From: a virus
Virus record (IMG/VR): IMGVR_UViG_3300022221_000006
Span: 1 to 64,000 of that record
DNA length: 64,000 bases
Direction: 5' to 3' (one strand)
In this document: positions 51,757 to 59,057 of the stretch, piece after piece
Layout: the number at the start of each line of letters is the position of its first letter
Position numbering within the stretch: the stretch's first letter is position 1
Notes under the pieces: model-generated
The model's database searches: none
What the model saw: only the letters and a program-made list of their open reading frames with translations
Told to the model about the DNA's origin: nothing
Translations under genes and position numbers: made by a program

Positions 51757-52512
51757 ATGGCTGAAAATGTAGATGATGGCGGCTTTTCGTCAATTCTATC
51801 AAATAACAGAGAGAGGATGGATGAAATATCAACTCTCAAAAATAGCAAGGTAACAGGAAAGGCTCGCAATGTTGGGTTCGGCATTATTCTTATTGGGATT
51901 CTCCTAATGTTTATTGTCTTTGCAGCCCAAATTATCACAGGAATGTTTGCTCTGGTTCTTACACTAGTTGTAAGTGTCGGCGGGTTTCTGGGACTCCGGT
52001 GGTTGAAAACAATGGATCCTCTCATTCGACAGAAGACATTGAATATGCGCCTGGAGAAGATGATAGGAGAAGCCAGGGAGAGGGCGATGGAGCAGTTGCA
52101 GAATCAGGTGATGAAGAATGCTGATCGTCTGGCAAATGCGAAGGAAGCGATTATTAAAGTAGGAGCACTTATTAATAAGATGGAAAGTAAAATAAATCCT
52201 GCCGACGCTGGCTCTGCAAAGCACACTAAAAAGCTTAAAATGAAAGCAAAGATAGAAGAAGCTCACGATGCTATGAAACAAAACTATGTAGCAGCGCAGG
52301 ACGCCGATCTTGCCTTTAAAGCAAAAGTACATGAGTACCGTGAAATGGATGAATTTGCAGATATCGTTTCAGACGCACAGTCTATAATGAATTCAGCAGC
52401 AGACGGTGAGCTGGAAGAACTTCTATCACTGGAAGCTTTCGGACAGATCGAAACTAACTTTCATACTGCGGTAAGCTCTTTAGAAGCTTCTGCACTAGAA
52501 TTTAAAGGGTAA
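51757..52512 (+). CDS. Membrane protein with long coiled coil
   Basis: 251 aa, start ATG 51757 with GGAGAG upstream. Two hydrophobic helices (about residues 38-60 and 62-80) form a hairpin, then a long helical, highly charged domain (about 90-240) with a coiled-coil pattern. It is not a recognised family; stress-type membrane scaffolds such as PspA show similar coiled coils but lack this membrane hairpin. Followed by a small membrane protein and a periplasmic binding protein, apparently one operon controlled by CCGG copy 3. Confidence 0.65.
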   Translation: MAENVDDGGFSSILSNNRERMDEISTLKNSKVTGKARNVGFGIILIGILLMFIVFAAQIITGMFALVLTLVVSVGGFLGLRWLKTMDPLIRQKTLNMRLEKMIGEARERAMEQLQNQVMKNADRLANAKEAIIKVGALINKMESKINPADAGSAKHTKKLKMKAKIEEAHDAMKQNYVAAQDADLAFKAKVHEYREMDEFADIVSDAQSIMNSAADGELEELLSLEAFGQIETNFHTAVSSLEASALEFKG

Positions 52513-52515
52513 CAC

Positions 52516-52668
52516 ATGGGTAAGTCAACAGATATTCAATCATCTACACGTTGGATGTTGATCATCATTGGAATAGGTCTGGCGGCAATTGTGCTGGTAG
52601 GGCTCTCTAATGCATTTATCGGCGGATCATCTTCGCCATCCTCTTCAACTGAAGAACCATTGTTCTAA
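52516..52668 (+). CDS. 50-aa membrane peptide
   Basis: Starts at ATG 52516 right after the previous stop, with AAAGGG upstream. A single membrane helix (about residues 14-33) and a Ser-Pro-rich, acidic C-terminal tail. It may form part of a complex with the 51757 and TAXI proteins. Confidence 0.6.
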   Translation: MGKSTDIQSSTRWMLIIIGIGLAAIVLVGLSNAFIGGSSSPSSSTEEPLF

Positions 52669-52677
52669 GGTATTACT

Positions 52678-53625
52678 ATGAAAAAATCAAGAAAAATGTT
52701 AACAGCATTCTGTGTAGCAGCGATGCTTATTGCGAATGTTCATGCAGGACAAACACTCCGTATCGGTACAGGTTCTGAAGCCGGTACATATTTCCCTCTA
52801 GGAAACGATATCAAGGATTTCTGTGGAGGTGCTACAAGCAAGGAACTCGATGTACAGGTCAGTGGCGGCGCCATTGATAACTTGTTGGGACTCATCGAAA
52901 AGAGATACGATGCAGGTATTGTTCAGATCGATGTGTTGAAGTTTTATGAAACAAAAATAATGCCAACAAAAGTGAATGAAAACAGACTCAAGGTTGTAAT
53001 GGGACTGCACGCTGAGTCGGGACACCTTCTGATTCCAAAAGGCTATAAACCATCAGGAGGCGGCTTTGGGAGTCTTCTTTCTAGCATAGGCGAAAATATT
53101 GGCGTCAATGATAAGAAAGGTATTAGTATCGATCTTATCAAAGGTCAAGAAGTAGCCGCCTGGGGAGGGAGCACGCTTAGTTTAAAGGCTTTAAGTTCTT
53201 TCCTGAAACTAGGAGTCAAGCCTGTTGATATAAAGAAAGGTCAGGCTGTGAATATGCCGATTCTTGTTATTGAAGGACAGCCTAGTTCTGTTGTACAGGG
53301 ATACCTTGACAGTGGTAAATATACGTTGGTCCCGATAGATCCTACAAGCGTGTCATCTGTTGCGCCTTTTTACTCTGCAACAACATTGACGTATATGTCA
53401 AAGGGCAAACAGTTCTCTGTGAAATCTTTTGCAGTGCGGGCTGTCTTAATAGGGAAGGCTTCAAGGAAAGCCGAAAGGAATGTAGCGTTCTCTGAACTAG
53501 CGACATGCCTCTCTAGTAGTTTAGAGGACCTTGCAGACGATTCAGCTACAAACCCGAATTGGGAAACGATCTTCGAACTTGTAGATGAAGGTCAAATCAA
53601 TTGGGGCTATTTCCCACTCCTTTAG
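52678..53625 (+). CDS. TAXI-family periplasmic solute-binding protein
   Basis: 315 aa with a clear signal peptide (M-K-K-S-R-K, hydrophobic core, cleavage after A-N-V-H-A near residue 23). The mature protein opens with L-R-I-G-T-G-S-E-A-G-T-Y-F-P-L-G, the hallmark of TAXI (TRAP-associated) binding proteins, and keeps the G-G-A-I-D-N and periplasmic-binding alternation to the end. Normally these feed TRAP transporters, but no transporter subunit is encoded here, so it may dock on a host transporter or sequester a ligand. The ligand is unknown. A terminator follows. Confidence 0.82.
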   Translation: MKKSRKMLTAFCVAAMLIANVHAGQTLRIGTGSEAGTYFPLGNDIKDFCGGATSKELDVQVSGGAIDNLLGLIEKRYDAGIVQIDVLKFYETKIMPTKVNENRLKVVMGLHAESGHLLIPKGYKPSGGGFGSLLSSIGENIGVNDKKGISIDLIKGQEVAAWGGSTLSLKALSSFLKLGVKPVDIKKGQAVNMPILVIEGQPSSVVQGYLDSGKYTLVPIDPTSVSSVAPFYSATTLTYMSKGKQFSVKSFAVRAVLIGKASRKAERNVAFSELATCLSSSLEDLADDSATNPNWETIFELVDEGQINWGYFPLL

Positions 53626-53640
53626 AAAACATAACTACGG

Positions 53641-53670
53641 AGAGCCGCTGATAAGGGCGGCTCTTTCTTT
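53641..53670 (+). terminator. Rho-independent terminator after TAXI gene
   Basis: AGAGCCGC (53641-53648) with GCGGCTCT (53657-53664) around TGATAAGG, followed by TTCTTT. Confidence 0.85.
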
Positions 53671-53691
53671 AATAAATCATTGAGAAATAAA

Positions 53692-54012
53692 ATGGCTGAA
53701 TATTTAGATGAACACGTGGATTTACTAATGATAACTTTCGGAACACAAGAAGGTATCTTTAAGGATGGTATCCCGAAATTGATCAAGGCAATTGTAGCAA
53801 ACAATCCTGCGTGGTTTGTTGGTCCTGCTCTTCTTATACACTACTCATGGGTGCCGGTAATCAAGGATAGAATTAGTACAGAAGGAGGGCGTATCTTCTT
53901 CGACGGTATGCAAATGATACCTACTGAGCAGGTTGAGGAATTTACAATAGCGCTTGTTGATGCAGGGACGGTATCGGAAGAGCCATCAGAAAACCCTAAG
54001 GAGCACCATTGA
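53692..54012 (+). CDS. Hypothetical protein
   Basis: 106 aa, starting at ATG 53692 after the terminator hairpin. It has a moderately hydrophobic stretch around residues 40-58 but no signal peptide. The acidic end (E-E-P-S-E-N-P-K-E-H-H) is probably disordered. Unknown role; first in a run of small genes leading to the nucleotide-metabolism block. Confidence 0.6.
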   Translation: MAEYLDEHVDLLMITFGTQEGIFKDGIPKLIKAIVANNPAWFVGPALLIHYSWVPVIKDRISTEGGRIFFDGMQMIPTEQVEEFTIALVDAGTVSEEPSENPKEHH

Positions 54013-54013
54013 G

Positions 54014-54616
54014 ATGGATACTACTGATACTAGTTGGCGCTTCGAAGGTGCCGGTGAAGATTTCAAAAATCTCTGTTTAGCTTATCTAGGAGCAGCTTCT
54101 GAAGCAGAGCTAGCCGAGAAGGAAATGTATTGGATCCTTCCACACGGTAAACATTGTGAAGAGCTCTGGGAAATCCCTCCTGCTATCAATATTGAACTTG
54201 AATTCAAAGATGTTGGAAGACCGGCTGCGTATGATGAGAATGGTCTGCTAGAAGACGCAGGCTTTAGTATCGGATACGTAGCGTTTTGCACCTACAAAGG
54301 ACGTAAGGTTATTCTTGAATGCAACGCGAGTCCTTATTGTATTCACTGGAAGAAGTCCGACTTTCCCGAAGTCTTTGAAAGCGATACTTCGACTGATCCA
54401 CTAAAGGAAGCAGACCAATTATCCTATGAGGAGCGTTGTAAGCAATACCATATATATGAAGAAAGGGCGCATACACTACAGCATCTCGTAAATATCGTAG
54501 GGAAAGCCGTCAATAATCTGCCAATCTCCAAAGTGACCTCTGATGGAATACTGTGCATGAGTGTTAGCTCGTATAATGCCTTGCTTGATACCTTGGACGA
54601 ATTTGTTACGGAGTGA
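54014..54616 (+). CDS. Hypothetical protein, 200 aa
   Basis: Starts at ATG 54014, one base after the previous stop, with AAGGAG about 10 nt upstream. It contains H-G-K-H-C-E near residue 45 and several cysteines, a central Y-K-G-R-K-V-I-L-E-C-N and a helical C-terminal half. The Cys and His content may reflect metal binding. No family recognised. Confidence 0.6.
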   Translation: MDTTDTSWRFEGAGEDFKNLCLAYLGAASEAELAEKEMYWILPHGKHCEELWEIPPAINIELEFKDVGRPAAYDENGLLEDAGFSIGYVAFCTYKGRKVILECNASPYCIHWKKSDFPEVFESDTSTDPLKEADQLSYEERCKQYHIYEERAHTLQHLVNIVGKAVNNLPISKVTSDGILCMSVSSYNALLDTLDEFVTE

Positions 54617-54621
54617 TTACT

Positions 54622-54810
54622 ATGGAGGACCCGGAAGAGATATATCTGCAACCAGAATGTTGCATTGAATCTAACACAGGGAGGTTGTGGTGTGAAGACG
54701 ATATTGATGATTGTCGCGAAGGAAATCCGTGGGTTCGATATATCCGTGCCGATCTCGTTGAGAGACGCGCTACAGAGATATCGGAGCTGCAAGAAGTCGT
54801 AAAAGAATGA
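54622..54810 (+). CDS. Small conserved phage protein with CC motif
   Basis: 62 aa, start ATG 54622 with GGAG upstream. The pattern E-I-Y-L-Q-P-E-C-C, then R-L-W-C-E-D-D-I, P-W-V-R-Y-I-R-A-D-L-V is a well-distributed small phage protein of unknown function, often found in replication regions. It overlaps the next start (ATGA). Confidence 0.65.
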   Translation: MEDPEEIYLQPECCIESNTGRLWCEDDIDDCREGNPWVRYIRADLVERRATEISELQEVVKE

Positions 54811-55070
54811 GTGAAAGAGTAAAAAGATATGACCATCTGCTCACTAGGGTAGAGTATCCGAGAGAAAGAGGTTACCGCATGGAGGCTATCCGCCTGCCGA
54901 AATGGATTCATATACGTATCACTGACACGGAACACCATAAATACTTAACAGTACATTCTCGTATACATGTCAACAAAGAAGTCAGAGTTGGACCTAGCTA
55001 TAGCTTAGCCTTTACTGACCATGAAATTATCAAGGAGCTGAGCAGCGACATAAGCTATCGGTTCCTTTAA
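54807..55070 (+). CDS. Hypothetical protein
   Basis: 87 aa, basic, starts in the ATGA overlap with the previous gene. It has alternating polar residues in the middle (I-H-I-R-I-T-D-T-E-H) suggesting short beta strands. No family. Part of the same translationally coupled run. Confidence 0.55.
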   Translation: MSERVKRYDHLLTRVEYPRERGYRMEAIRLPKWIHIRITDTEHHKYLTVHSRIHVNKEVRVGPSYSLAFTDHEIIKELSSDISYRFL

Positions 55071-55087
55071 CTATTAGGAGACACTGA

Positions 55088-55558
55088 ATGCCAAGTGTAA
55101 AAGAAGAATGTCCTCTTTGCGAGGCTCGCAAAACTATGAAACGACTCCACGCTGAAAATAAGGATCTGATTAGCCGCAATGCGTTTCTAAGACAGCGTCC
55201 AGATCTACCTGTCGACAGGATTCCTGCGTATGAAGAAATGAACAAGAAGATATCAGAGCTGGAGTGGAGGCTTATGATTGATACTCTGAATCCAAATAGA
55301 CGACTACATCTTGAGGCGTTAGTGGCAAAGAATAAAAAGCTTGAAGAGGAACTGGAAAAGCTGAAAACACTGGTGGATAATTCAGCAGATGCCTTTGAGT
55401 ACTTTGAAACCATTGAAGCGATGGGTGACGATGGAACTATCGTCGGAGGTGAACATATAGAACTTCTCGTTAAGGCAGCTAGAATTTCCAAGGAGTATGT
55501 TTTAGAGGAGCAAGATAACGTTTTGTATGTAGTAGATTCAACACAGGAGAAACAGTAG
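55088..55558 (+). CDS. Coiled-coil protein with CPLC zinc-like motif
   Basis: 156 aa. An N-terminal C-P-L-C-E-A-R is followed by a long, charged helix (about residues 15-110) that probably forms a coiled coil, then a short acidic domain. There is no second cysteine pair, so any metal site must be shared. A possible dimeric adaptor; function unknown. Confidence 0.6.
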   Translation: MPSVKEECPLCEARKTMKRLHAENKDLISRNAFLRQRPDLPVDRIPAYEEMNKKISELEWRLMIDTLNPNRRLHLEALVAKNKKLEEELEKLKTLVDNSADAFEYFETIEAMGDDGTIVGGEHIELLVKAARISKEYVLEEQDNVLYVVDSTQEKQ

Positions 55559-55560
55559 TA

Positions 55561-55899
55561 ATGGATATCACGACGTTAAAGATAATTCCTCTCCTGGATG
55601 TCCTTTATGATCTGCAAGAGCTAGAATGTAAGACGTTTGGAATGGAAACTCCTCCAAAAGGACACTCCTTTAAATTACCAAACGGAGAGACTGGTATTAA
55701 GCAGAGACTATGGGAGATACTTCGAGAGCGTCACTGGGGAAATCAAGACTTTGGAAACGACAGACTCTATATAATTCCTGTAGAAGAGCTGGCGGAACTT
55801 CCCGGAGACATGTTAGTACTCATTACACGTTGCGTCGATGCTATCAATGAGCCTACGGACTCTCTACCCGCATGTCTCGTCTTTTATATTAGCTGGTAG
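55561..55899 (+). CDS. Hypothetical protein
   Basis: 112 aa. Contains N-G-E-T-G-I-K-Q-R-L-W near residue 41 and R-H-W-G-N-Q-D-F-G-N-D near 57. No signal peptide. CAGGAG precedes the start. Unknown. Confidence 0.55.
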   Translation: MDITTLKIIPLLDVLYDLQELECKTFGMETPPKGHSFKLPNGETGIKQRLWEILRERHWGNQDFGNDRLYIIPVEELAELPGDMLVLITRCVDAINEPTDSLPACLVFYISW

Positions 55900-55905
55900 G
55901 TATTT

Positions 55906-56322
55906 ATGAATACTATACACATCGCAACGTTGGTTGACTTCGCAGAAGCGATAGAGTCTGGAAAGAAACTTTTCTATACAAACGGACTTCCTGTAGGTGA
56001 GAAAACACCATTAGGTGATATTAGAAACGCCATTGAGATGAAAAGGATCATACAATCGCCGTGGACCATTAACTTCGAGGACTATCGAGGATTTCTACCC
56101 ACACCTATCCTTAAGGAACCTATTAAAGGAAGCCTCTACTATACTATTGTTGACGGTCGAGCCTCTGTAAAAGAATGGACAGACTCAAATGCTGATTGGA
56201 GACTTCTCACTACAGGTTTTGTCTGGTATACAGATGAAGATGCAAACGGATTTCTGAAAGGAATGAAATTGCTTGTAGCTCATGTAGCAGGGGTTCCCTT
56301 ACGAAAATCCAACGCGCAGTAA
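55906..56322 (+). CDS. Hypothetical protein
   Basis: 138 aa. Begins with T-I-H-I-A-T-L-V-D-F-A-E-A-I-E-S-G-K-K-L-F-Y (residues 3-24), reminiscent of small DNA- or protein-interacting alpha-beta domains, and ends with L-R-K-S-N-A-Q. No diagnostic motif. Weak start signal (GTAGGTATTT). The following 366 nt are non-coding. Confidence 0.55.
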   Translation: MNTIHIATLVDFAEAIESGKKLFYTNGLPVGEKTPLGDIRNAIEMKRIIQSPWTINFEDYRGFLPTPILKEPIKGSLYYTIVDGRASVKEWTDSNADWRLLTTGFVWYTDEDANGFLKGMKLLVAHVAGVPLRKSNAQ

Positions 56323-56371
56323 GTCGGGGTTGGTTGCACTTGTGTCTGCGGACAAGTAATATTATAAAACT

Positions 56372-56403
56372 ATCGCTCGCATCGATCCCGGAAAAGTAAC
56401 CGG
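56372..56403 (+). ncRNA. CCGG element, copy 4
   Basis: Stem ATCG (56372-56375) with CGAT (56383-56386), C, then CCGG (56388-56391), loop AAAAGTAA, CCGG (56400-56403). ATG 56440 lies 36 nt downstream and reads Met-Gly-Glu-stop. Confidence 0.7.
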
Positions 56404-56439
56404 AGTCTCTGACTTAGAGACAGACCACGTCCTAATAAA

Positions 56440-56451
56440 ATGGGAGAATAA
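56440..56451 (+). CDS. Three-codon minigene Met-Gly-Glu
   Basis: ATG-GGA-GAA-TAA at the same distance from the CCGG hairpin as the starts of the real genes in copies 1 and 3. A second ATG directly followed by TGA lies at 56453. The Shine-Dalgarno signal is weak for 56440 and better (GGGAGAATAAA) for 56453. Confidence 0.35.
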   Translation: MGE

Positions 56452-56614
56452 AATGTGAATCAGGGGAGGACTGCGGCCTAGATGTCCGTAGATAGCCGTT
56501 TTTAAGATAGTAGGCGAACAATAAAAACAAGAGACCTGTTGAGGTTTCGATAATATGACTTCGAGTCTGCAGCAACTAGGCAGATCAAGTACGTATTTTC
56601 AACTGTGAAAGAAG

Positions 56615-56656
56615 CCTCCTTCTGGTCGATGTCTGCTAGCGGCATTCAGAAGGAGG
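56615..56656 (+). promoter_or_regulatory. 10-bp hairpin sequestering AAGGAGG
   Basis: CCTCCTTCTG pairs perfectly with CAGAAGGAGG around a 22-nt loop. No U-tract follows, so it is not a terminator. It would hide a strong Shine-Dalgarno-like sequence, suggesting translational control or RNA processing. Confidence 0.5.
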
Positions 56657-56688
56657 TTGTATTAACTTAAAATAAATAGGAGCGTACG

Positions 56689-56853
56689 ATGATACGTGCA
56701 GTACTTGTAGGTGGTAGATGGTTAGCATTACAGATAAGAGACGTTGAAGATGACATTCAGAACATCAATACTTTTCTTGAATCTAGTGAATGCGTTTTAT
56801 TAGTAGAAGATCTAGAGGATATACCTCCTGGCTTTGAAGTGGAGATGGTGTAG
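56689..56853 (+). CDS. Small hypothetical protein
   Basis: 54 aa, missed by length cut-offs. Start ATG 56689 with TAGGAG upstream. A short beta strand (A-V-L-V-G-G-R-W-L-A-L) and a charged helical C-terminus. The stop TAG overlaps the GTG start of the HD gene, so it probably couples its translation. Function unknown. Confidence 0.6.
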   Translation: MIRAVLVGGRWLALQIRDVEDDIQNINTFLESSECVLLVEDLEDIPPGFEVEMV

Positions 56854-57488
56854 TGATAGATTCATTTTCATTACCCACGAGGGCAGCAGAAGTAAATAGA
56901 TGGGCAGGAAAGCATCTCATAGGGCGTCGAATGAATATTAGCGAACATAGTTTCGAGGTCGCCTTTTACTCACTTCTTCTCTATCAATTAGTGGAACAGC
57001 ATCTGGAGGACGCTGTTTCCTGTAAGAGAGAAGCTGATAAGGCTCACTATATAGGAAATAGAGCTATGTTGAAAATTGTCCAGGCGATGCAGGGAGAGGT
57101 ACTAGAATATGCGCTGGTGCATGACATCGCTGAGATCGTCACAGGAGATATTCCTCATGATGTGAAAAAGTCATATCCTGAGTTTAAATCTCTCCTGAAA
57201 CAAATTGAGGCAGATTTTATGCGCAAGCACTTGCCTGCGTTTATGAAAACGTATGATCCTCTGGTAGTATTCATTGTTAAGGCCGCTGATACATATGCGG
57301 CCTTTCGGGAGTACTTGCAAGAAGAAAAGTATGGAAATACACTACCGGATGTCTATGAAAATATTATAGAGGCCTTTGAGACTCTATTCGACACGGAACC
57401 GGATGTACCTCAGATATGCAAAAAATCTATCTGGGGAATTCTTCTTGAACTGGGTGCTCCTGTACCCTCTCAATTACAACTCGGATGA
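56853..57488 (+). CDS. HD-domain nucleotidase (YfbR-like)
   Basis: 211 aa. The HD-phosphohydrolase metal site is complete: His32 in I-S-E-H, His90-Asp91 in L-V-H-D-I-A-E, and Asp146 in K-A-A-D, as in YfbR-type 5'-deoxynucleotidases. It likely dephosphorylates deoxynucleoside monophosphates, adjusting pools for phage DNA synthesis. Start is GTG 56853 in a TAGTG overlap. Surrounded by exonuclease, primase and reductase genes, which fits a nucleotide-metabolism block. Confidence 0.8.
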   Translation: MIDSFSLPTRAAEVNRWAGKHLIGRRMNISEHSFEVAFYSLLLYQLVEQHLEDAVSCKREADKAHYIGNRAMLKIVQAMQGEVLEYALVHDIAEIVTGDIPHDVKKSYPEFKSLLKQIEADFMRKHLPAFMKTYDPLVVFIVKAADTYAAFREYLQEEKYGNTLPDVYENIIEAFETLFDTEPDVPQICKKSIWGILLELGAPVPSQLQLG

Positions 57489-57495
57489 GAAAACT

Positions 57496-58350
57496 ATGGC
57501 AGTTCGGTTAATAATAGATGGCGATGTTCAATGTCATTCTGCATGTCGATACTCAGACTGGATAAGTCTTGTAAAAAAGATTGAAGGCGAATTCAAAGAA
57601 GTTCGACAGTATGACAGTGAGGGTGCATTCATTCCTCCTAAGCACACACGCCCTGAAGAAAGAAAGTATATGGAGGATTCTTGGAAAAATTTCAAGAAGG
57701 ATCTTGATGGTATCTTGAAGAAGTTTTTCACAAACGACTTTAAAATGGCCGTAAAGGGTGAGGGTAATTTCAGAGATGATATGTATCCTGACTACAAACA
57801 AAACCGAAAGAATCAAGAAGCGGTATTAAAGGCTAAGGGTGAAACACGACGTAAGTATGTAAACGGTGTTCGCGACTTAGCAATAATGGAAGGACTTGCA
57901 GTACCTGCTGATGGGATGGAGGCAGATGACTACGTCAGAATATGGGCTGAAGAGGCTCGACAAGAAGGACAAGACTTCATTATCGTCACAATCGATAAGG
58001 ATCTTAAATGCATCCCAGGACGACATTACAATCCTTCAAAGAAAGAACTCATTACAATGTCAGAAGCAGATTCACTCCGGTTCTTCTATCAACAATTACT
58101 CAGTGGAGACCCTACTGATAATATCCCAGGAATCCCAGGAATAGCTGAGAAGACTGCAACTAAGGAATTAATGCATTGTATGTCTGAAGAGGAGTTTCAG
58201 GAAAATGTTGTAGGAAATTATATCGCGGCGTATCAGGAAGAGTGGTATGCAGCATTGACGTTTAATGGTGCTCTTCTGTATATTTTAAAATCAGCCGATG
58301 ACAAATTTACCATCGATCATTGGCCTATCGTCAAGGAGTTAACGAGTTAA
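57496..58350 (+). CDS. 5'-3' exonuclease (FEN family)
   Basis: 284 aa, start ATG 57496; earlier in-frame Met codons lie in the HD gene. The FEN signatures are present: D8-G-D10 near the N-terminus, D-D-M-Y-P-D-Y-K-Q-N-R, M-E-A-D-D-Y, I-V-T-I-D-K-D-L, and the helix-hairpin-helix L-S-G-D-P-T-D-N-I-P-G-I-P-G-I. It probably removes RNA primers, recycles host DNA or assists recombination, as T7 gp6 does. Spaced 8 nt after the HD gene. Confidence 0.85.
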   Translation: MAVRLIIDGDVQCHSACRYSDWISLVKKIEGEFKEVRQYDSEGAFIPPKHTRPEERKYMEDSWKNFKKDLDGILKKFFTNDFKMAVKGEGNFRDDMYPDYKQNRKNQEAVLKAKGETRRKYVNGVRDLAIMEGLAVPADGMEADDYVRIWAEEARQEGQDFIIVTIDKDLKCIPGRHYNPSKKELITMSEADSLRFFYQQLLSGDPTDNIPGIPGIAEKTATKELMHCMSEEEFQENVVGNYIAAYQEEWYAALTFNGALLYILKSADDKFTIDHWPIVKELTS

Positions 58351-58815
58351 ATGTCTGATATATCTGTTCCCGGTGTAAAGAAGAAAAGAGCTCTATACCA
58401 TAACGGTCATTGGAAGTTTCCTAAGAAGATGGGAAACGGTGTTGGTTTTATCTATGTCATCCGAGACAACGCTTTGAAGCGATTCTATCTCGGTAAGAAA
58501 CTATATATCTCAAATTCAGGCAAGAAACTGAATTGGAAGTACTACAAGTCGTCTTCAACGCTGCTTCACGATATGTTCGAGGCACGAGGCGAGAATGAGT
58601 TCGATTTCATCGTGCTCGACGAGTACAAAACAAGAAGCGGTCTTTCGTATGCAGAAACATGGTCTCTTTGTTTCGTAGATTCACCCCTCTCGAATACCTG
58701 GTTTAATACCCGCATCGAGAGAATTACATGGAATGTCACGGAACCTGTGACGGATACACATAAGCGTAGACTACATAGGTCTATCGCACTTGAAAATAGT
58801 TTAGAGGAATACTGA
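58351..58815 (+). CDS. GIY-YIG-like putative nuclease
   Basis: 154 aa. The core reads G-F-I-Y-V-I-R then F-Y-L-G-K-K about 12 residues later, matching the GIY...YIG arrangement with F-Y-L-G replacing YIG, plus W-K-Y-Y-K-S-S-S, as in Seg-like or T7-region phage nucleases. It may be a free-standing homing or host-DNA-degrading endonuclease. A zinc or DNA-binding domain was not obvious. Directly follows the exonuclease. Confidence 0.7.
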   Translation: MSDISVPGVKKKRALYHNGHWKFPKKMGNGVGFIYVIRDNALKRFYLGKKLYISNSGKKLNWKYYKSSSTLLHDMFEARGENEFDFIVLDEYKTRSGLSYAETWSLCFVDSPLSNTWFNTRIERITWNVTEPVTDTHKRRLHRSIALENSLEEY

Positions 58816-59057
58816 TGTTTCAATTTATTGTACACAAGCTGCTAGCTCTCACAGCAGTTGTAATAATGTTCAGCCAAGGGTTTTCGGCTTTTCAGGCCGG
58901 TCTTGAAATAGGGTTCAGCGAAATAGATCGACTGGATTGGTTGTTTCTGGCTATCTCAGCGGTAATGATATCCGCTATGTCTGAGCCACCTAAAAAGGGA
59001 GGTGTTGAGGGTGAGCCACCTAAAAAGGGAGGTGTTGAGGGTAAGCCAAATGAGTAA
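58815..59057 (+). CDS. Membrane protein with EPPKKGGVEG repeat
   Basis: 80 aa starting in an ATGA overlap with the nuclease. Two hydrophobic helices (about residues 5-28 and 38-52). The C-terminal part is two tandem copies of E-P-P-K-K-G-G-V-E-G encoded by a perfect 30-nt DNA repeat, which also contains the Shine-Dalgarno-like sequence before the primase. Function unknown. Confidence 0.6.
   Translation: MFQFIVHKLLALTAVVIMFSQGFSAFQAGLEIGFSEIDRLDWLFLAISAVMISAMSEPPKKGGVEGEPPKKGGVEGKPNE
58983..59042 (+). repeat. Perfect 30-nt tandem repeat
   Basis: Two identical units, 58983-59012 and 59013-59042, each containing AAAAAGGGAGGTG. They sit at the end of the 58815 gene and just before the primase start at 59050, so they add both protein residues and extra ribosome-binding sites. 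Confidence 0.85.

Larger units (their letters stand above)
56323..56688 (+). other. Structured non-coding region with CCGG element and hairpins
   Basis: 366 nt without a supportable gene of normal size. It contains hairpin ACTTGT/ACAAGT (about 56338-56357), CCGG copy 4, a three-codon minigene at 56440, and a perfect 10-bp hairpin (56615-56624 with 56647-56656) whose right arm is CAGAAGGAGG. A 36-nt stretch after this leads to the 56689 start. Only very short open frames (7-17 codons) occur. Function as a regulatory RNA is plausible. Confidence 0.6.

Noticed and set aside
48338-56403. Known riboswitch class for the CCGG elements (glutamine, preQ1, SAM, guanidine types considered)
   Set aside because: None of the consensus cores I could recall match; the element is left unnamed rather than forced into a class.
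56323-56688. Group I intron or tRNA cluster in the 366-nt gap
   Set aside because: No intron core elements (P7 region), no interrupted neighbouring gene, and no T-arm or acceptor stem of a tRNA could be found.
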